A DNA stretch of 19,842 nucleotides from Geoglobus sp. (GCA_027016965.1 JALURI010000257.1:1-19842); one strand, 5' to 3'; counted from the stretch's first letter, positions 1-7,848 are shown. The notes: generated by a model from the sequence alone, not told the origin. Made by a program: numbers and translations.

Positions 1-1
1 C

Positions 2-892
2 AATTTTATAACTGCAGCAGTTGCGTTTTCAATCTTTTTCTATCTCTTAGGATTCATATCCCCGTCGATTGCCATACTGAAGTCTGAAAACCCTGATCTG
101 AGAACAGGAGATGTTGTTGTTGAGATTAACGGATACAGAGTCTACAGCATGGAGGATGTTTCGAAAGCTGTTTTGGGAGAAGAAATTATTCTAACACTGA
201 GGGATGGAAGAAAGGTGACACTTGATGGTGTAACAGGTGTGAAAGTTGTTGGGCTCTTAGAAGGATATCCCGCACAGGAGGCTGGGGTGGAGGTGGGATG
301 GATTATAACCTCCGTTGATGGTGTCAGGGTCAACACCTTAAATGACTTTCTCAACGCTCTCAAAGACAGAAAACCCGGAGAAACAGTAAAAATAGAATAC
401 TACAGCGGAGAATCCTTTGGAAAACTGGATCTTCAACTCAAAGAGTCAGATGGAAGAGCCATCATGGGTGTTCAGGTTGAGGAGTACTTTGCAGGAGTTG
501 CCTTCAGCTATTACTATGCAAGCAACGTACTTTCCACCCTGAAAAACATCCCCTCAATGCTTTTGAACCCTGCGGGATGGCTTTTCATAATCTCAATGCC
601 CATAATTTTCTTCAACAGCTTCTCCCCACCCATAACAGACTTCTTTGTATCTGATCTGGGATACTGGGTCTTTTACGCATTGAACGCATTTTACTGGATT
701 GGATGGATCAATTTTTACGTTGGACTTTTCAACTGTCTTCCAGCAGTGCCCCTGGATGGTGGCAGGGTGTTTTATGACGTCATAGAGAAATTCGGTGGAA
801 GAAGAAAAGCCGAGATAGCAACGAAGGTATTTTCATTTGTCATATTTGGATCGATAATAATTTCTATCGCAATTCCGAATATGCCGAGATGA
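2..892 (+). CDS. Site-2 protease (M50 family) with PDZ domains, 5' end cut by window
   Basis: Intramembrane zinc metalloprotease that cuts substrates within the membrane. The frame is open from position 2, so the N-terminus and the HExxH zinc motif lie before the window. What is visible is a hydrophobic segment, one partial and one full PDZ-like domain (about 150-470; the second has the usual Gly-x-x-x-Asp-Gly pattern), and two further hydrophobic stretches. Near the end is the third catalytic motif, NCLPAVPLDGG at 731-763, whose Asp (755-757) is the third zinc ligand in this family. An internal ATG at 149 could be mistaken for the start, but the reading upstream continues the first PDZ domain. 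The stop overlaps the next gene's start as ATGA (889-892), so the two are probably co-translated. The family is well supported; the substrate is unknown. Confidence 0.9.
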   Translation, partial: NFITAAVAFSIFFYLLGFISPSIAILKSENPDLRTGDVVVEINGYRVYSMEDVSKAVLGEEIILTLRDGRKVTLDGVTGVKVVGLLEGYPAQEAGVEVGWIITSVDGVRVNTLNDFLNALKDRKPGETVKIEYYSGESFGKLDLQLKESDGRAIMGVQVEEYFAGVAFSYYYASNVLSTLKNIPSMLLNPAGWLFIISMPIIFFNSFSPPITDFFVSDLGYWVFYALNAFYWIGWINFYVGLFNCLPAVPLDGGRVFYDVIEKFGGRRKAEIATKVFSFVIFGSIIISIAIPNMPR

Positions 893-1755
893 GATGCGAG
901 AGATGTGGCAGTGAGGCATTTGAGAGATTCAGAGGAAGAATTTACTGCAGAGAATGCTTCATTGTGAAATACAATGGAACTATTGAATCATGCATCAGAA
1001 GATACAGAATGATTAAAGAAGGTGAGCAGGTTCTTGCAGCTGTAAGTGGAGGAAAGGATAGCGTTGCTATGCTTTCTGTTCTTAAATCGCTATCAGAAAA
1101 AATGAGTTTTGAGCTCTCTGCCCTTTTTATTGATCTGGGAATTGGTGAATACAGCATAAAATCAGAAAATGTTGTAAAAAGCCTTTGCAGAAATTGCGGT
1201 GTTGAGCTTCACACTGCCAGACTTGAAGACTATGGTTTTACCATAAATGATATTTCAGGCAAGATTTGCTCGGTTTGCGGGAATGTGAAGAGATATGTGA
1301 TGAACAGATTCGCAAGGAAAAATAAATTTGATGTGATTGCAACCGGGCATTGTGGAGAGGACATTCTCTCAAATTTTCTTAAAAATCTTTATTCCGGAAA
1401 CATTCAGTGGAGTGAAAAACAAAAACCGAGGCTTGATGGATATGACAGAATGGTGACAAGGATCAGACCACTTTATGAAATGAGTGAAAAAGAGAACATG
1501 CTTTACGTTCTTGCCAAGGAACTTCCATTCATTGAGGACGAATGTCCTCACGCTCCATCAACCACATGGAAGGAGATAGTTTACGAGATTGAAAAGAAGA
1601 TTCCGGGATTCAGGATAAGTGTTCTCAGAAACCTCGCAAGAGAAAGAAGAAACGGTGATTGGGCATACAGATATTGCAGGATATGTGGTGAGATAACTTC
1701 CTCAGATATCTGCCAGTTCTGTAGAAATGTTGCAAAATACTCCAGAAATCAGTAA
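889..1755 (+). CDS. tRNA 2-thiolation enzyme, TtuA/Ncs6 family (PP-loop ATPase)
   Basis: Predicted to adenylate and then thiolate uridine in tRNA (U54 if TtuA, wobble U34 if Ncs6). The 288-residue protein has an N-terminal zinc ribbon (Cys3, Cys6, Cys20, Cys23), the PP-loop SGGKDS at 53-58, Cys127/Cys130 plus Cys219 in a DECPH context, and a C-terminal zinc ribbon (Cys263, Cys266, Cys275, Cys278). Cys127 or Cys130 together with Cys219 match the positions that hold the catalytic 4Fe-4S cluster in characterised TtuA enzymes. The start overlaps the protease stop by 4 nt. The 3' end overlaps the convergent PIN gene by 7 nt. The family is sure; choosing TtuA over Ncs6 needs a tree. U54 thiolation raises tRNA stability in thermophiles, which would fit this organism (inference). 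Confidence 0.88.
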   Translation: MRCERCGSEAFERFRGRIYCRECFIVKYNGTIESCIRRYRMIKEGEQVLAAVSGGKDSVAMLSVLKSLSEKMSFELSALFIDLGIGEYSIKSENVVKSLCRNCGVELHTARLEDYGFTINDISGKICSVCGNVKRYVMNRFARKNKFDVIATGHCGEDILSNFLKNLYSGNIQWSEKQKPRLDGYDRMVTRIRPLYEMSEKENMLYVLAKELPFIEDECPHAPSTTWKEIVYEIEKKIPGFRISVLRNLARERRNGDWAYRYCRICGEITSSDICQFCRNVAKYSRNQ

Positions 1756-2138
1756 TCCCCCTCTATTTCAACATACTTCATTTCTCTGAGATACCCAACA
1801 ATAATTCCTCTCTCCTTGGCTCTCATTCTTAGCTTCTTGTCATTGGTTATGATGGCAGCATTTTCCATTTCCGCAAGTCTGAGAATTGCATTATCGCTTC
1901 CCTCTGACTTGACATCAACAATTTCACAGTCATTGCATTTGCTTATCAGATTTAAAGCAAAAATTGCAGCCCTTCTCTCGCCACCTTCAAGGGTTGAACT
2001 CAGATTTTTTAACTCCTCAATAACCTGAATCGGGAAAACAAACCGTCTGTATCCAAGTTCTCTTAGCTGAGTGAAAATATCGACTTTTTCTGTAAAAATA
2101 TACATGAGAACGTTTGTATCAATTATTGCTATTCTCAG
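1749..2138 (-). CDS. PIN-domain protein (Fcf1/VapC9-like), probable CTG start
   Basis: PIN-fold nuclease-like protein of about 129 residues. The acidic positions are present in order: Asp in IDTN at the N-terminus, Glu in VIEEL, Asp in GSDNAIL and Asp in ITNDKKL. It lies directly downstream of aIF2 gamma, a neighbourhood I recall as common for archaeal Fcf1-like PIN proteins, so a role in rRNA processing is more likely than a toxin role (inference); no antitoxin is adjacent. Start choice: the conserved part begins at the IAIIDTN segment. No ATG, GTG or TTG sits just before it. A CTG at 2136-2138 lies 7 nt after AGGAG and overlaps the aIF2 gamma stop as CTGA. The nearest in-frame ATG (2166-2168) would add 10 unlikely residues from inside the upstream gene. 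Confidence 0.82.
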   Translation of the reverse strand: MRIAIIDTNVLMYIFTEKVDIFTQLRELGYRRFVFPIQVIEELKNLSSTLEGGERRAAIFALNLISKCNDCEIVDVKSEGSDNAILRLAEMENAAIITNDKKLRMRAKERGIIVGYLREMKYVEIEGDY

Positions 2139-3361
2139 ACTATTGCTCCTGCCCCGATGAGTCTCCATCTTGAGCCAACCCTTCTGCTTATGGCAACTTT
2201 TGCTCCCTTTCCAGCACATACGGGTCTTCTCAGCTTTACCTCAACATGATCATCTCTGGCTGACGTGACAACTCCAAGTGTTGTTGAGGTACCTATGCTG
2301 AGCATTAAAGGCTCATTCATCTTTATCTTCTCAACAAGAAGTTCTTCTTCAGCTCCCACAACCCTCTCGAGGAGTCTGACATCCATCGTGAACTCATACA
2401 GAACTTCAGGAAGCTTGTCAGGGTGTCCAACAACATTTCCAACAAGCCCGTCACCCTTTGTTAAATATGGATCGAGTTTCGTGGCAACTCCAATTAAACC
2501 TCCGGGTGTTGCACTATCAACAGTTCTTTTAGAGGCTACTATACTCATGACCTCGGTAAATATGGAGTTATAGGTGCCTTTTTCATCTTTCAATCCAGGT
2601 CTGATCTCTATTTCATCTCCAACCCTCAGCACACCTCTCGACAGACTGCCACCAACCACACCGCCAACAAGCTCTTCAGGTTTTGTTCCGGGTTTGTTGA
2701 CATCAAAGCTCCTTGCAACGTACATGAGAGGGGAAGAGTTTAGATCTCTCTCAGGTGTTGGTATTGTTGACTCTACTGCCTCGATTACCGCATCCACATT
2801 CACCCTCTGCTGTGCTGAGATTGGGATTATCGGAGCCTTCTCAGCTATGGTCCCATTTATAAAACCCTTGATTTCCTGGTAGTTCTCAACAACCCTCTCC
2901 CTTGAGACAATATCTATTTTGTTCTGGACAATCACGATTCTGTCAACTCCGATTATCTCAAGAGCCATGAGATGCTCTTTTGTCTGCGGTCTGGGACATT
3001 TTTCATTGGCTGCAATAACAAGAACAGCCCCATCCATCAATGCAGCACCGCTGAGCATTGTTGCCATGAGAGTTTCATGTCCGGGGCTGTCAACAAAGCT
3101 GACAGTCCTCAGTATTTCGGTCTCAACTCCATGTTTTGGACATGTTTTTTCAACCATGTAAGCTTCAGTTCCCTGACATTCAGGGCACTTTCTGAAGGTA
3201 GTATCTGCATATCCGAGCTTTATGGAGATTCCTCTTTTCAACTCTTCACTGTGTCTGTCTGTCCATACACCACTCAGAGCTGCAACAAGCGTTGTTTTTC
3301 CGTGATCAACATGACCAACCATACCTATGTTAACCTCAGGAAGAGGGACATCATCACCCAT
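2135..3361 (-). CDS. eif2g: Translation initiation factor aIF2 subunit gamma
   Basis: GTPase subunit of the archaeal aIF2 heterotrimer, which delivers initiator Met-tRNA to the small ribosomal subunit. The 408-residue protein shows G1 GHVDHGKT at 16-23, G3 DSPGHE at 91-96 and G4 NKID at 147-150, followed by the two beta-barrel domains. The inserted zinc knuckle between G2 and G3 has Cys59, Cys62 and Cys74, but His77 where a fourth Cys is common. A TATA box is centred about 26 nt upstream of the ATG and no ribosome-binding site is visible, so the mRNA is probably leaderless. The stop codon is shared with the start of the PIN gene. Length and motifs are normal for the family. Confidence 0.97.
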   Translation of the reverse strand: MGDDVPLPEVNIGMVGHVDHGKTTLVAALSGVWTDRHSEELKRGISIKLGYADTTFRKCPECQGTEAYMVEKTCPKHGVETEILRTVSFVDSPGHETLMATMLSGAALMDGAVLVIAANEKCPRPQTKEHLMALEIIGVDRIVIVQNKIDIVSRERVVENYQEIKGFINGTIAEKAPIIPISAQQRVNVDAVIEAVESTIPTPERDLNSSPLMYVARSFDVNKPGTKPEELVGGVVGGSLSRGVLRVGDEIEIRPGLKDEKGTYNSIFTEVMSIVASKRTVDSATPGGLIGVATKLDPYLTKGDGLVGNVVGHPDKLPEVLYEFTMDVRLLERVVGAEEELLVEKIKMNEPLMLSIGTSTTLGVVTSARDDHVEVKLRRPVCAGKGAKVAISRRVGSRWRLIGAGAIV

Positions 3362-3382
3362 AGAACAACAGTCAGGGTATGG

Positions 3383-3393
3383 TATTTAAATAT
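3383..3393 (-). promoter_or_regulatory. TATA box of aIF2 gamma
   Basis: ATATTTAAATA on the minus strand, centre at 3388. A transcription start about 26 nt downstream falls at 3362, next to the ATG at 3361. With no Shine-Dalgarno sequence in between, this predicts a leaderless transcript. Confidence 0.65.
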
Positions 3394-3432
3394 AATTCAA
3401 AAGAAAGGGATCAAAAATCTGCCACTACCAGC

Positions 3433-3440
3433 AAAAAAAA
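3433..3440 (-). terminator. Oligo-T terminator after rpl11
   Basis: Eight consecutive T on the minus strand, 16 nt beyond the L11 stop and upstream of the aIF2 gamma promoter. Archaeal termination mainly needs a T-run, so this plausibly separates the ftsZ-secE-spt5-rpl11 unit from aIF2 gamma. Confidence 0.55.
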
Positions 3441-3456
3441 CAGATTAAAGTGAGGT

Positions 3457-3930
3457 TTATTCCTCAGGTAATTCTATCCTGCCCTCCTTTATTTCCTGCT
3501 GAAGCTCTTTTGGATGCTTACCTTCAACAGTCACTCCCATTGAAACGGCTGTGCCGAGAACTTCAAGAACTGCCGATTTCAGACTGTATGCAAGCATCTG
3601 CTTCTTCTTTATTTTTGCTATCTTTATCACCTTCTCAAGTGATAGGTCTCCTACAAACTCTCTGTTTGTTGCCTTTGATCCCTTCTCAGTTCCAATTTCC
3701 TTCTTGATCAGAGCAGATACAGGTGGAATTCCGACCTCAATGTCAAATGTCCTGTCTTCCTTGGCAATTATCTTGACAGGAACTGGAAGCCCATCAAAAT
3801 CCCTTGTTGCCTCATTTATTGAATCAACAACTGCCTTGACATTCAAACCCAGTGGTCCTATTGCAGGACCGAGAGGTGGACCGGGACTTGCTTTACCACC
3901 TGGAACAAGTACTTCAACGACCTGTGGCAT
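3457..3930 (-). CDS. rpl11: 50S ribosomal protein L11 (uL11)
   Basis: Large-subunit protein that binds 23S rRNA in the GTPase-associated centre. The 157-residue protein begins with [20 protein letters not shown], the proline- and glycine-rich N-terminal signature of uL11. An RNA-binding C-terminal domain with a [13 protein letters not shown] segment follows. The ATG is preceded by GAGGAGGTG, which overlaps the end of the Spt5 gene three bases upstream, so it is translated from the same message. It is the last gene of the unit: an oligo-T run follows, and the L1-L10-L12 genes often found next in other archaea are absent. Confidence 0.97.
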   Translation of the reverse strand: MPQVVEVLVPGGKASPGPPLGPAIGPLGLNVKAVVDSINEATRDFDGLPVPVKIIAKEDRTFDIEVGIPPVSALIKKEIGTEKGSKATNREFVGDLSLEKVIKIAKIKKKQMLAYSLKSAVLEVLGTAVSMGVTVEGKHPKELQQEIKEGRIELPEE

Positions 3931-3933
3931 CCA

Positions 3934-4392
3934 TTACACCTCCTCTTCTCCAGTTTTTTCAAGAATTCTAACATTGTCCGCCTTTACAGTAACCGGAATT
4001 GGAACAACAGCCTCAAGCAATTCAACTGTGATTTCGTTCTTGGATTCATCAACCCTCTTCACAACTGCAAGCTCCCCCTTGAATGGGCCACTTATTATCT
4101 CTACCTTAAAGCCCTCTCTTATCTGCTCGGCAGCCTTCTTTGGCTTTAAAAAGTGCTCAATTTCTGTGAATGAAACATCTCCCCTCACCAGACCTTTTAT
4201 GTGGGGAACACCCTTTATTGCATTCACTATGTCCTCGTTGCTTTCAGCCTCGACAATTATATATCCTTTGATCTCCTTTGGAGAGAGAATTGAGTAGAGG
4301 TTTATTCTCCTTTTTCTTACTCCTACTGCCATCAGACTTGCAACTATCTTCTCCTGATTGGCTGTTGTCTTAACCACAAAATACTTTGTCAT
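3934..4392 (-). CDS. spt5: Transcription elongation factor Spt5 (NusG-like)
   Basis: Processivity factor that binds the RNA polymerase clamp, normally with Spt4. The 152-residue protein has an N-terminal NGN domain (about 1-82, beginning KYFVVKTTANQEK and ending near LVRGDVSF). A KOW domain follows (about 92-145, with the GPFKGELAVVKRVD turn). Its start overlaps the SecE stop as ATGA (4389-4392), so translation is coupled. The order secE-spt5-L11 is ancient and shared with bacteria (secE-nusG-rplK). Confidence 0.96.
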   Translation of the reverse strand: MTKYFVVKTTANQEKIVASLMAVGVRKRRINLYSILSPKEIKGYIIVEAESNEDIVNAIKGVPHIKGLVRGDVSFTEIEHFLKPKKAAEQIREGFKVEIISGPFKGELAVVKRVDESKNEITVELLEAVVPIPVTVKADNVRILEKTGEEEV

Positions 4393-4562
4393 TTCAGCGC
4401 ACCTGGAAGGACATCCATCAAAAGATAGAGGAGAAATCCAATTGCCCCTATCACTGCCATAACTCCAAGGGCTACCTTTGTTGTTGTTACGAACTCCTCT
4501 CTGTCCGGTTTTCTGGTCATTTTGAGTATGTTTATGTAATCTTTAAGGCTATCTGTGATCAT
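4389..4562 (-). CDS. secE: Preprotein translocase subunit SecE (Sec61 gamma)
   Basis: Small tail-anchored subunit of the SecYEG channel, 57 residues. The cytosolic half has the typical basic TRKPDREEF motif that introduces the amphipathic helix. It is followed by one transmembrane helix, roughly GVMAVIGAIGFLLYLLMDVL. Start at the ATG on 4560-4562; the frame is open back to the FtsZ stop, but no better start is present. The stop overlaps the Spt5 start by 4 nt. Its position between ftsZ and spt5, its length and its topology all agree with the family. It is easily missed because of its size. Confidence 0.93.
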   Translation of the reverse strand: MITDSLKDYINILKMTRKPDREEFVTTTKVALGVMAVIGAIGFLLYLLMDVLPGALK

Positions 4563-4595
4563 GTCTGTGCCTTTTTCCAGTCTGTTTTTAAAGAT

Positions 4596-5684
4596 TTACC
4601 TGACAAAGTCTATGCCATATCTCTTGGCAATTGCGGGACCCTTTCTGCCATATATCTGAGGAGATTTAACACCTGTAACAATTACAAGTGTTCTTATGGT
4701 TCCTTCAAGAGAAGGATCAACCATGGCACCCCAGATGATCCTTGCATCAGGATCTATCTTGCTGTATATCTCCTCTACTATGCTCTCCGCCTCCTCAATT
4801 GTCATATCTGGACCTCCAGACACGTTTACAAGAGCTGCTCTTGCACCTGTAATGTCAACATCAAGCAGTGGGCTCTTCAAAGCCTTTCTCACACTTTCGG
4901 AAGCTTTATCCTCTCCACTTGCCTCTCCAAGCCCTATCATGGCAACTCCACCCTTCTCCATGACTGTCCTGATGTCTGCAAAGTCCAGGTTGATCAGTGC
5001 TGGCTTTGTTATCAGCTCGGTTATGCCCTTAACCGCTCTCATCAGAACCTCGTCGGCAACTTTGAAGGCAAGCTGCATTGGATAGTTTGGCACAACCTCA
5101 AGCAGTCTGTCGTTTGGTATGACAATTACAGTATCTGAGACTTCTCTGAGTCTTTCAAGACCAGCTTCGGCATTTGATTTTCTTATTGCTCCTTCAGCAG
5201 AAAATGGAAGTGTGACAACAGCTATTGTTAAAGCTCCGGCATCCTGTGCAGCCTCTGCCACTATTGGGGCTGCTCCTGTGCCTGTCCCTCCACCAAGACC
5301 GCATGTTATGAAAACCAAGTCAGATCCCTCGAGAAGGGTTCTTATCTCCTCCTCATTCTCCCTTGCAGCCTCCTCACCAACCTGAGGGAGGCTTCCAGCT
5401 CCAAGACCTCTTGTTCTTTTCTTGCCAATCAGGACTCTTCTGTCTGCCTTTGTGTAATAGAGATGCTGAACATCTGTGTTTATTGCAATGAGTTCTGCAC
5501 CCTCAATTCCCTCATCATACATTCTTGAAATTGTGTTGCAACCGCTTCCTCCAATTCCAACAACCCTAATAATTGTTTTGAGCTCATGAAGCATCTCCAC
5601 AATCTCGTCGTCCTCTCCCTCTCTCACAAAAGCCCTTTTTTCCTCATTAGCCCTTTTAATAGCCTCTCTAACTATTGAATCCAT
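4596..5684 (-). CDS. ftsZ: Cell division protein FtsZ
   Basis: Tubulin-like GTPase that forms the division ring. The 362-residue protein has an acidic N-terminal extension of about 38 residues and the nucleotide-binding GIGGSGCNT at 43-51. The tubulin signature GGGTGTG is at 131-137, and the T7 (synergy) loop NLDFAD is at 232-237. The C-terminus is short, with only a brief basic tail ending in GIDFVR. The ATG at 5684 follows a strong GAGGAGAGGA ribosome-binding site. It is the first gene of the unit that continues to secE, spt5 and rpl11. The promoter appears to share a TATA box with the divergent pyrC. Confidence 0.97.
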   Translation of the reverse strand: MDSIVREAIKRANEEKRAFVREGEDDEIVEMLHELKTIIRVVGIGGSGCNTISRMYDEGIEGAELIAINTDVQHLYYTKADRRVLIGKKRTRGLGAGSLPQVGEEAARENEEEIRTLLEGSDLVFITCGLGGGTGTGAAPIVAEAAQDAGALTIAVVTLPFSAEGAIRKSNAEAGLERLREVSDTVIVIPNDRLLEVVPNYPMQLAFKVADEVLMRAVKGITELITKPALINLDFADIRTVMEKGGVAMIGLGEASGEDKASESVRKALKSPLLDVDITGARAALVNVSGGPDMTIEEAESIVEEIYSKIDPDARIIWGAMVDPSLEGTIRTLVIVTGVKSPQIYGRKGPAIAKRYGIDFVR

Positions 5685-5728
5685 AATCCTCTCCTCACTG
5701 AGTTTTTTGTTTTAAATTTCCAGAATAG

Positions 5729-5737
5729 TATTTAAAT
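5729..5737. promoter_or_regulatory. Shared divergent TATA box, ftsZ (-) and pyrC (+)
   Basis: TATTTAAAT, whose TTTAAA core is palindromic, is centred near 5733. Going right, +26 falls on the pyrC ATG (5759), which has no ribosome-binding site, so pyrC would be leaderless. Going left, +26 falls near 5707, giving ftsZ a leader of about 23 nt that contains its GAGGAGAGGA site. A second AT-rich match at 5711-5719 would start transcription inside that site and fits worse. Confidence 0.55.
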
Positions 5738-5758
5738 CTTTGTTCTTGAGAAATTCCA

Positions 5759-6991
5759 ATGAACATTTACGGTAAAATTCTGATGAAGAATAAAATTGTT
5801 ACCGCAGGAATAAAGATCGAAGATGGCAGAATAGAGAAAATAAGCAGGCAAATTGATGGAAGAAAGGTTAAAGGCATTATCATGCCTGCAGGAATTGATG
5901 TCCACGTTCATTTAAGGGATTTTGAAGAAAGCCACAAGGAGACAATAAAAAACGGAACTCTCTCAGCTCTGAATGGAGGGGTCTGCCTGGTTGTGGATCA
6001 GCCAAACACAAAGCCCTTTGTTGATTCAGAAAAGAGATATCTGGAAAGAATAAGATACGCCAGAAAATTCATCAGCGTTGATTATTCGCTGAATGTAGGA
6101 CTTACAAGGAAAAATCTGTCAGAGGTAAATGAAATTGTCAGAAAACTCAGGGACAGGGGTTTTAATCCCGCAATCGGAGAAATTTTTCTTCAGCACGACA
6201 ACCCTGAGTACCAGATTCCTGTTGAGAAGTTAGATGACATTGAACATTTTCCGACAATTCATGCCGAACTTCCTGAATTTGTTGAATCAAACAGGATACC
6301 GAATTTCAGATTCAGGAGGAGAGAGGCAGAAATAAAGGCAGTAGAAATGCTTTTCAGGAAAAAAATGTACTTCTGCCACATATCCACAAAGGATGCGCTT
6401 GAAATCATTTCAGGAAGCAGATCATATGCTGAAACAACTCCGCACCATTTACTGCTGGATGAAAGTCATTACGCCGTTCTCAGAGAGAGAATCAACGTAA
6501 ATCCACCTTTGAGAATACCTGAAGACAGGGATTTTATCCTGAAGAATTTTTCAATGGTGGATGTTGTTGCATCGGATCATGCACCCCATACATTGGAAGA
6601 AAAAGAGGCGGGAGCTTCTGGCTATCCTGGAGTGGAGACACTCTATCCTGTTCTGATGGGGCAGGTCTTTTACGGTAAACTCAATATTTTCGATGTTGCA
6701 GAAAGAGTTGCAGAAAACCCTGCAAGAATTTTTGGCTTTGAGGGGTATGGAGAAATAAAAGAGGGGAATTATGCAAATTTTGCTGTTTTCAGCATTTCAC
6801 ATGTTGAAAAAATAAGGGCGAAAGATCTTCATTTCATGCACGGATGGACACCTTTTGAAGGTTTTCCTGGCATTTTTCCATATGCGGTCATGATCAGGGG
6901 TGAATTTGTTAAGGAAGGGGATTCCATGACAGAATCTGTGGGAAGAGTTTATTCAGAACATGATCATTTTGCACAGGAACTGTCACAGTAG
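5759..6991 (+). CDS. pyrC: Dihydroorotase (class I type)
   Basis: Third step of pyrimidine synthesis: reversible cyclisation of carbamoyl aspartate to dihydroorotate. The 410-residue amidohydrolase has the metal motif HVHLRD (His49, His51, Arg53, Asp54), the substrate Asn in QPNT (81-84), His168 in TIHAE, and His207 in FCHIST. ETTPHH is at 225-230 and the catalytic Asp273 is in SDHAPH. Where many class I and class II relatives carry a carbamylated Lys, this protein reads IGEIFLQHD (139-147) with no Lys; some class I enzymes are known to bridge the metals with Asp instead. No Shine-Dalgarno sequence precedes the ATG, and a TATA box sits at leaderless distance. It stands alone, convergent with tRNA-Leu. 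Confidence 0.95.
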   Translation: MNIYGKILMKNKIVTAGIKIEDGRIEKISRQIDGRKVKGIIMPAGIDVHVHLRDFEESHKETIKNGTLSALNGGVCLVVDQPNTKPFVDSEKRYLERIRYARKFISVDYSLNVGLTRKNLSEVNEIVRKLRDRGFNPAIGEIFLQHDNPEYQIPVEKLDDIEHFPTIHAELPEFVESNRIPNFRFRRREAEIKAVEMLFRKKMYFCHISTKDALEIISGSRSYAETTPHHLLLDESHYAVLRERINVNPPLRIPEDRDFILKNFSMVDVVASDHAPHTLEEKEAGASGYPGVETLYPVLMGQVFYGKLNIFDVAERVAENPARIFGFEGYGEIKEGNYANFAVFSISHVEKIRAKDLHFMHGWTPFEGFPGIFPYAVMIRGEFVKEGDSMTESVGRVYSEHDHFAQELSQ

Positions 6992-7082
6992 GAGAGAATG
7001 AAATTTTCATGGATTTGGAACATCATGAAAGTAACGGTGCATTCACAGCCAAATTACCCTGACTGAGATTTTAGATCTGCAA

Positions 7083-7165
7083 TGCGGGGGGTGGGATTCG
7101 AACCCACGAAGGCCTACGCCACGGGACCCTAAATCCCGCGCCTTTGACCGCTCGGCAACCCCCGC
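7083..7165 (-). tRNA. tRNA-Leu (anticodon UAG)
   Basis: An 83-nt class II tRNA. The 7-bp acceptor stem pairs 7159-7165 with 7084-7090, and the discriminator is A (complement of 7083). The seven-base anticodon loop TTTAGGG gives UAG (reads CUA). A long variable arm typical of leucine tRNAs precedes the T arm with GGTTCGAATCC. No intron, and no encoded CCA. No clear TATA box is visible at the expected distance. Confidence 0.97.
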
Positions 7166-7467
7166 ATATTTATAGGCTTTATTTCGGTGTAAGGGTAACA
7201 TAGAGGGTTTTTATTACGAAACAGACTGAAGCAAGCAGCGAATCTATAGATCAAGAGATGTTTATAACGTTTTCTTTCAGAGAGTGTAATGGAGCCTTTT
7301 CGCTTAATCAATCGAGATGAGATTTAATTTTTTAATCATTTATACGAGTAGGAAGATATAAGCAGCTCTTCAGTGTCTCTTTCAAAACCTCTTCTCCTCT
7401 GAGACTCCTTCTTCTGGGGAAACAGAAACTAAACAATCTCGATTGGAAACTGAACCAGAAGAGAGAG
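7166..7467. other. Intergenic stretch between tRNA-Leu and tRNA-Phe
   Basis: About 300 nt, AT-rich, with no supported gene on either strand. A minus-strand frame ending inside tRNA-Leu is an artefact of the tRNA sequence. The only structure seen is an 8-bp inverted repeat (TCTTCTGG at 7410-7417, CCAGAAGA at 7455-7462), just downstream of tRNA-Phe in its direction of transcription. Confidence 0.6.
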
Positions 7468-7541
7468 TGCCCGGAGCCGGATTTGAACCGGCGACTATGC
7501 GGTCTTCAGCCGCACGCTCTCCCAAGCTGAGCTACCCGGGC
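7468..7541 (-). tRNA. tRNA-Phe (anticodon GAA)
   Basis: A 74-nt tRNA. The acceptor stem pairs 7535-7541 with 7469-7475 (one G-T pair at its inner end), and the discriminator is A. The anticodon loop CTGAAGA gives GAA. The T arm contains GGTTCAAATCC. No intron and no encoded CCA. Confidence 0.97.
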
Positions 7542-7568
7542 AGATGCAATCTTCTTTAAATGTCATTG

Positions 7569-7578
7569 ATATTTTTAG
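7569..7578 (-). promoter_or_regulatory. TATA-like box of tRNA-Phe
   Basis: CTAAAAATAT on the minus strand, about 32 nt ahead of the tRNA 5' end, consistent with a start a few bases before the mature tRNA. Confidence 0.45.
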
Positions 7579-7602
7579 TTTTTGGTCGATCATCGGGAAG
7601 AA

Positions 7603-7610
7603 TTATAAAA
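7603..7610 (+). promoter_or_regulatory. TATA box of tRNA-Arg
   Basis: TTATAAAA, about 30 nt before the mature 5' end at 7637, the usual archaeal distance for a tRNA with a very short 5' leader. Confidence 0.6.
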
Positions 7611-7636
7611 CTGGAACATCTACAACCAGGTAAAAT

Positions 7637-7709
7637 GGGCTCGTGGGGTAGCTGGATATCCCGGAGGCCTTCGGAGCCTCTAACCCGGGTTCAAATCCCG
7701 GCGGGCCCG
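7637..7709 (+). tRNA. tRNA-Arg (anticodon UCG)
   Basis: A 73-nt tRNA. The acceptor stem GGGCTCG (7637-7643) pairs with CGGGCCC (7702-7708) through one T-G pair, and the discriminator is G. The anticodon loop CTTCGGA gives UCG (reads CGA). The T arm has GGTTCAAATCC. No intron and no encoded CCA. Confidence 0.97.
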
Positions 7710-7753
7710 CTTCATTTATGAATCCACTCAATCAAAATGAAGTTGCAAAACAG

Positions 7754-7760
7754 TTTAATA
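7754..7760 (+). promoter_or_regulatory. TATA box of the H/ACA-like RNA
   Basis: TTTAATA centred near 7757. A start about 26 nt downstream (about 7783) coincides with the first bases of the hairpin at 7781, so the RNA appears to have its own promoter. Confidence 0.5.
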
Positions 7761-7780
7761 ATGGCCAGACCAATGTATAT

Positions 7781-7843
7781 TTGCTCCGCTTCCCACGCCC
7801 ATGTGACAACCGTGATCATGGGTCGGTTGGCGGAGCAACACCG
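7781..7843 (+). ncRNA. Candidate H/ACA pseudouridylation guide RNA
   Basis: A single hairpin with the layout of an archaeal H/ACA guide. The lower stem is TTGCTCCGC (7781-7789) with GCGGAGCAA (7830-7838). The pocket is 7790-7796 on the 5' side and 7824-7829 on the 3' side. The upper stem is GCCCATG (7797-7803) with CATGGGT (7817-7823). The cap is a loop TGACAACCGTGAT (7804-7816), whose two UGA/GA elements can form the tandem sheared G-A pairs of a K-loop bound by L7Ae. Box ACA is 7838-7840, giving exactly 14 nt between the upper stem and ACA, the known spacing rule. A TATA box lies 26 nt upstream and a T7 run follows. The pocket predicts a target of the form CAACCG-U-N-GUGGGAA. Structure is by eye; the target was not identified. 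Confidence 0.72.
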
Positions 7844-7848
7844 TGTAA

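Noticed and set aside
4386..5138. Long 250-codon plus-strand frame opposite ftsZ and secE
   Set aside because: It is a shadow: Cys/Tyr/His-rich translation opposite three well-recognised genes.
7129..7311. 60-codon minus-strand frame ending inside tRNA-Leu
   Set aside because: Its C-terminal part is only the tRNA sequence read as protein, and the rest is low in protein-like features; the tRNA explains the region.
7772..7782. Second TATA-like stretch (ATGTATATTTG) before the H/ACA-like RNA
   Set aside because: It touches the first bases of the hairpin; used as a promoter it would start transcription inside the pocket and destroy the RNA.
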